A DNA stretch of 64,000 bases from Molanna angustata (Eukaryota; Arthropoda; Insecta; Trichoptera; Molannidae): NCBI GenBank assembly GCA_963576475.1, contig OY754979.1:24995034-25059033 (forward strand), in the 5' to 3' direction. Each line of letters opens with the position of its first letter. The stretch's first letter is position 1. The position numbers were made by a program, and so were the translations under genes. The notes beneath the pieces were generated by a model. The model made no database searches. It saw nothing but the letters and a program-made list of their open reading frames with translations, and had not been told where the DNA came from. Shown here one piece after another: positions 63,995-64,000 of the stretch.

Positions 63995-64000
63995 TGATTT

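Larger units (their letters stand above)
59401..64000 (-). mobile_element. CR1/L2-like LINE, continues beyond the window
   Basis: Reading on minus: ORF1 (63994-63431, start outside), ORF2 endonuclease (63249-61900), a 0.65-kb foreign insertion (about 61150-61805), RT (about 61130-59656), a 3' UTR of about 240 bases and a poly(A) run (T-run on plus at 59401-59413). A related 3' UTR fragment is seen at about 58865-58920 (TCTACTAGGCTAAGCCTGTC versus TCACTAGGCCAGGCCTGTTC). The ORF2 frame is broken by a shift near 61920, by the insertion and by a TAG at 60996-60994. Confidence 0.82.

Overview
This is a window of an AT-rich insect genome, most probably from a moth or butterfly. The base composition, spliced animal-type genes, a complete animal mitochondrial ribosomal protein gene (mRpL39), a PIF/Harbinger transposon, RTE/CR1/I-type LINEs, tRNA-derived SINEs and a repeat resembling common lepidopteran dispersed repeats (about 20545-20695) all fit an insect; the order-level call is inference.

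Three host-like genes can be assembled by joining exons at GT/AG sites with preserved phase. (1) mRpL39, minus strand, start codon 48320-48322 to stop 40243-40245, 7 exons, 346 codons plus stop; its introns carry at least eight repeat families. (2) A THAP-domain gene on the plus strand, 25762-31190, 4 exons, 328 aa: THAP zinc finger, coiled coil, then a P-element/THAP9-like N-terminal transposase segment, but no catalytic domain. (3) The 3' part of a second THAP-type gene on the minus strand (12798-11959), with an apparent one-base loss in an A-run.

Most of the rest is nested transposable elements. 738-2110: an RTE fragment interrupted by a SINE and by a foldback element with a 9-bp target duplication. 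8174-9219: a 5'-truncated RNase H-bearing LINE end flanked by a direct repeat of about 68 bp. 17593-24416: a structurally complete PIF/Harbinger element with a spliced DDE transposase (+) and a spliced Myb/SANT-like partner gene (-), itself invaded by SINEs and an RTE fragment. 32058-39396: a 7.3-kb hAT element with a perfect 8-bp target duplication (TCCAGCCT), a BED-finger transposase split by a 185-bp MITE, and nested LINE and long inverted-repeat cargo; it sits inside a short LINE derivative (about 31880-39778). 49150-55600: an I-clade-like LINE (minus) with intact ORF1 and an ORF2 broken by a single nonsense codon. 55743-57036: a non-autonomous TIR element. 59401-64000: a CR1/L2-like LINE (minus), running off the window, broken by a stop, a frameshift and a 0.65-kb insertion.

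Remaining stretches (1-690, 2330-3030, 4163-5225, 6750-8170, 11100-11950, 14110-16600, 39800-40240, 48323-49140, 57570-58480) are AT-rich non-coding DNA in which no gene was recognised. No genuine tRNA or rRNA gene, CRISPR array or prokaryotic feature was seen. Splice junctions were chosen by eye and terminal coordinates of repeats may be off by a few bases.
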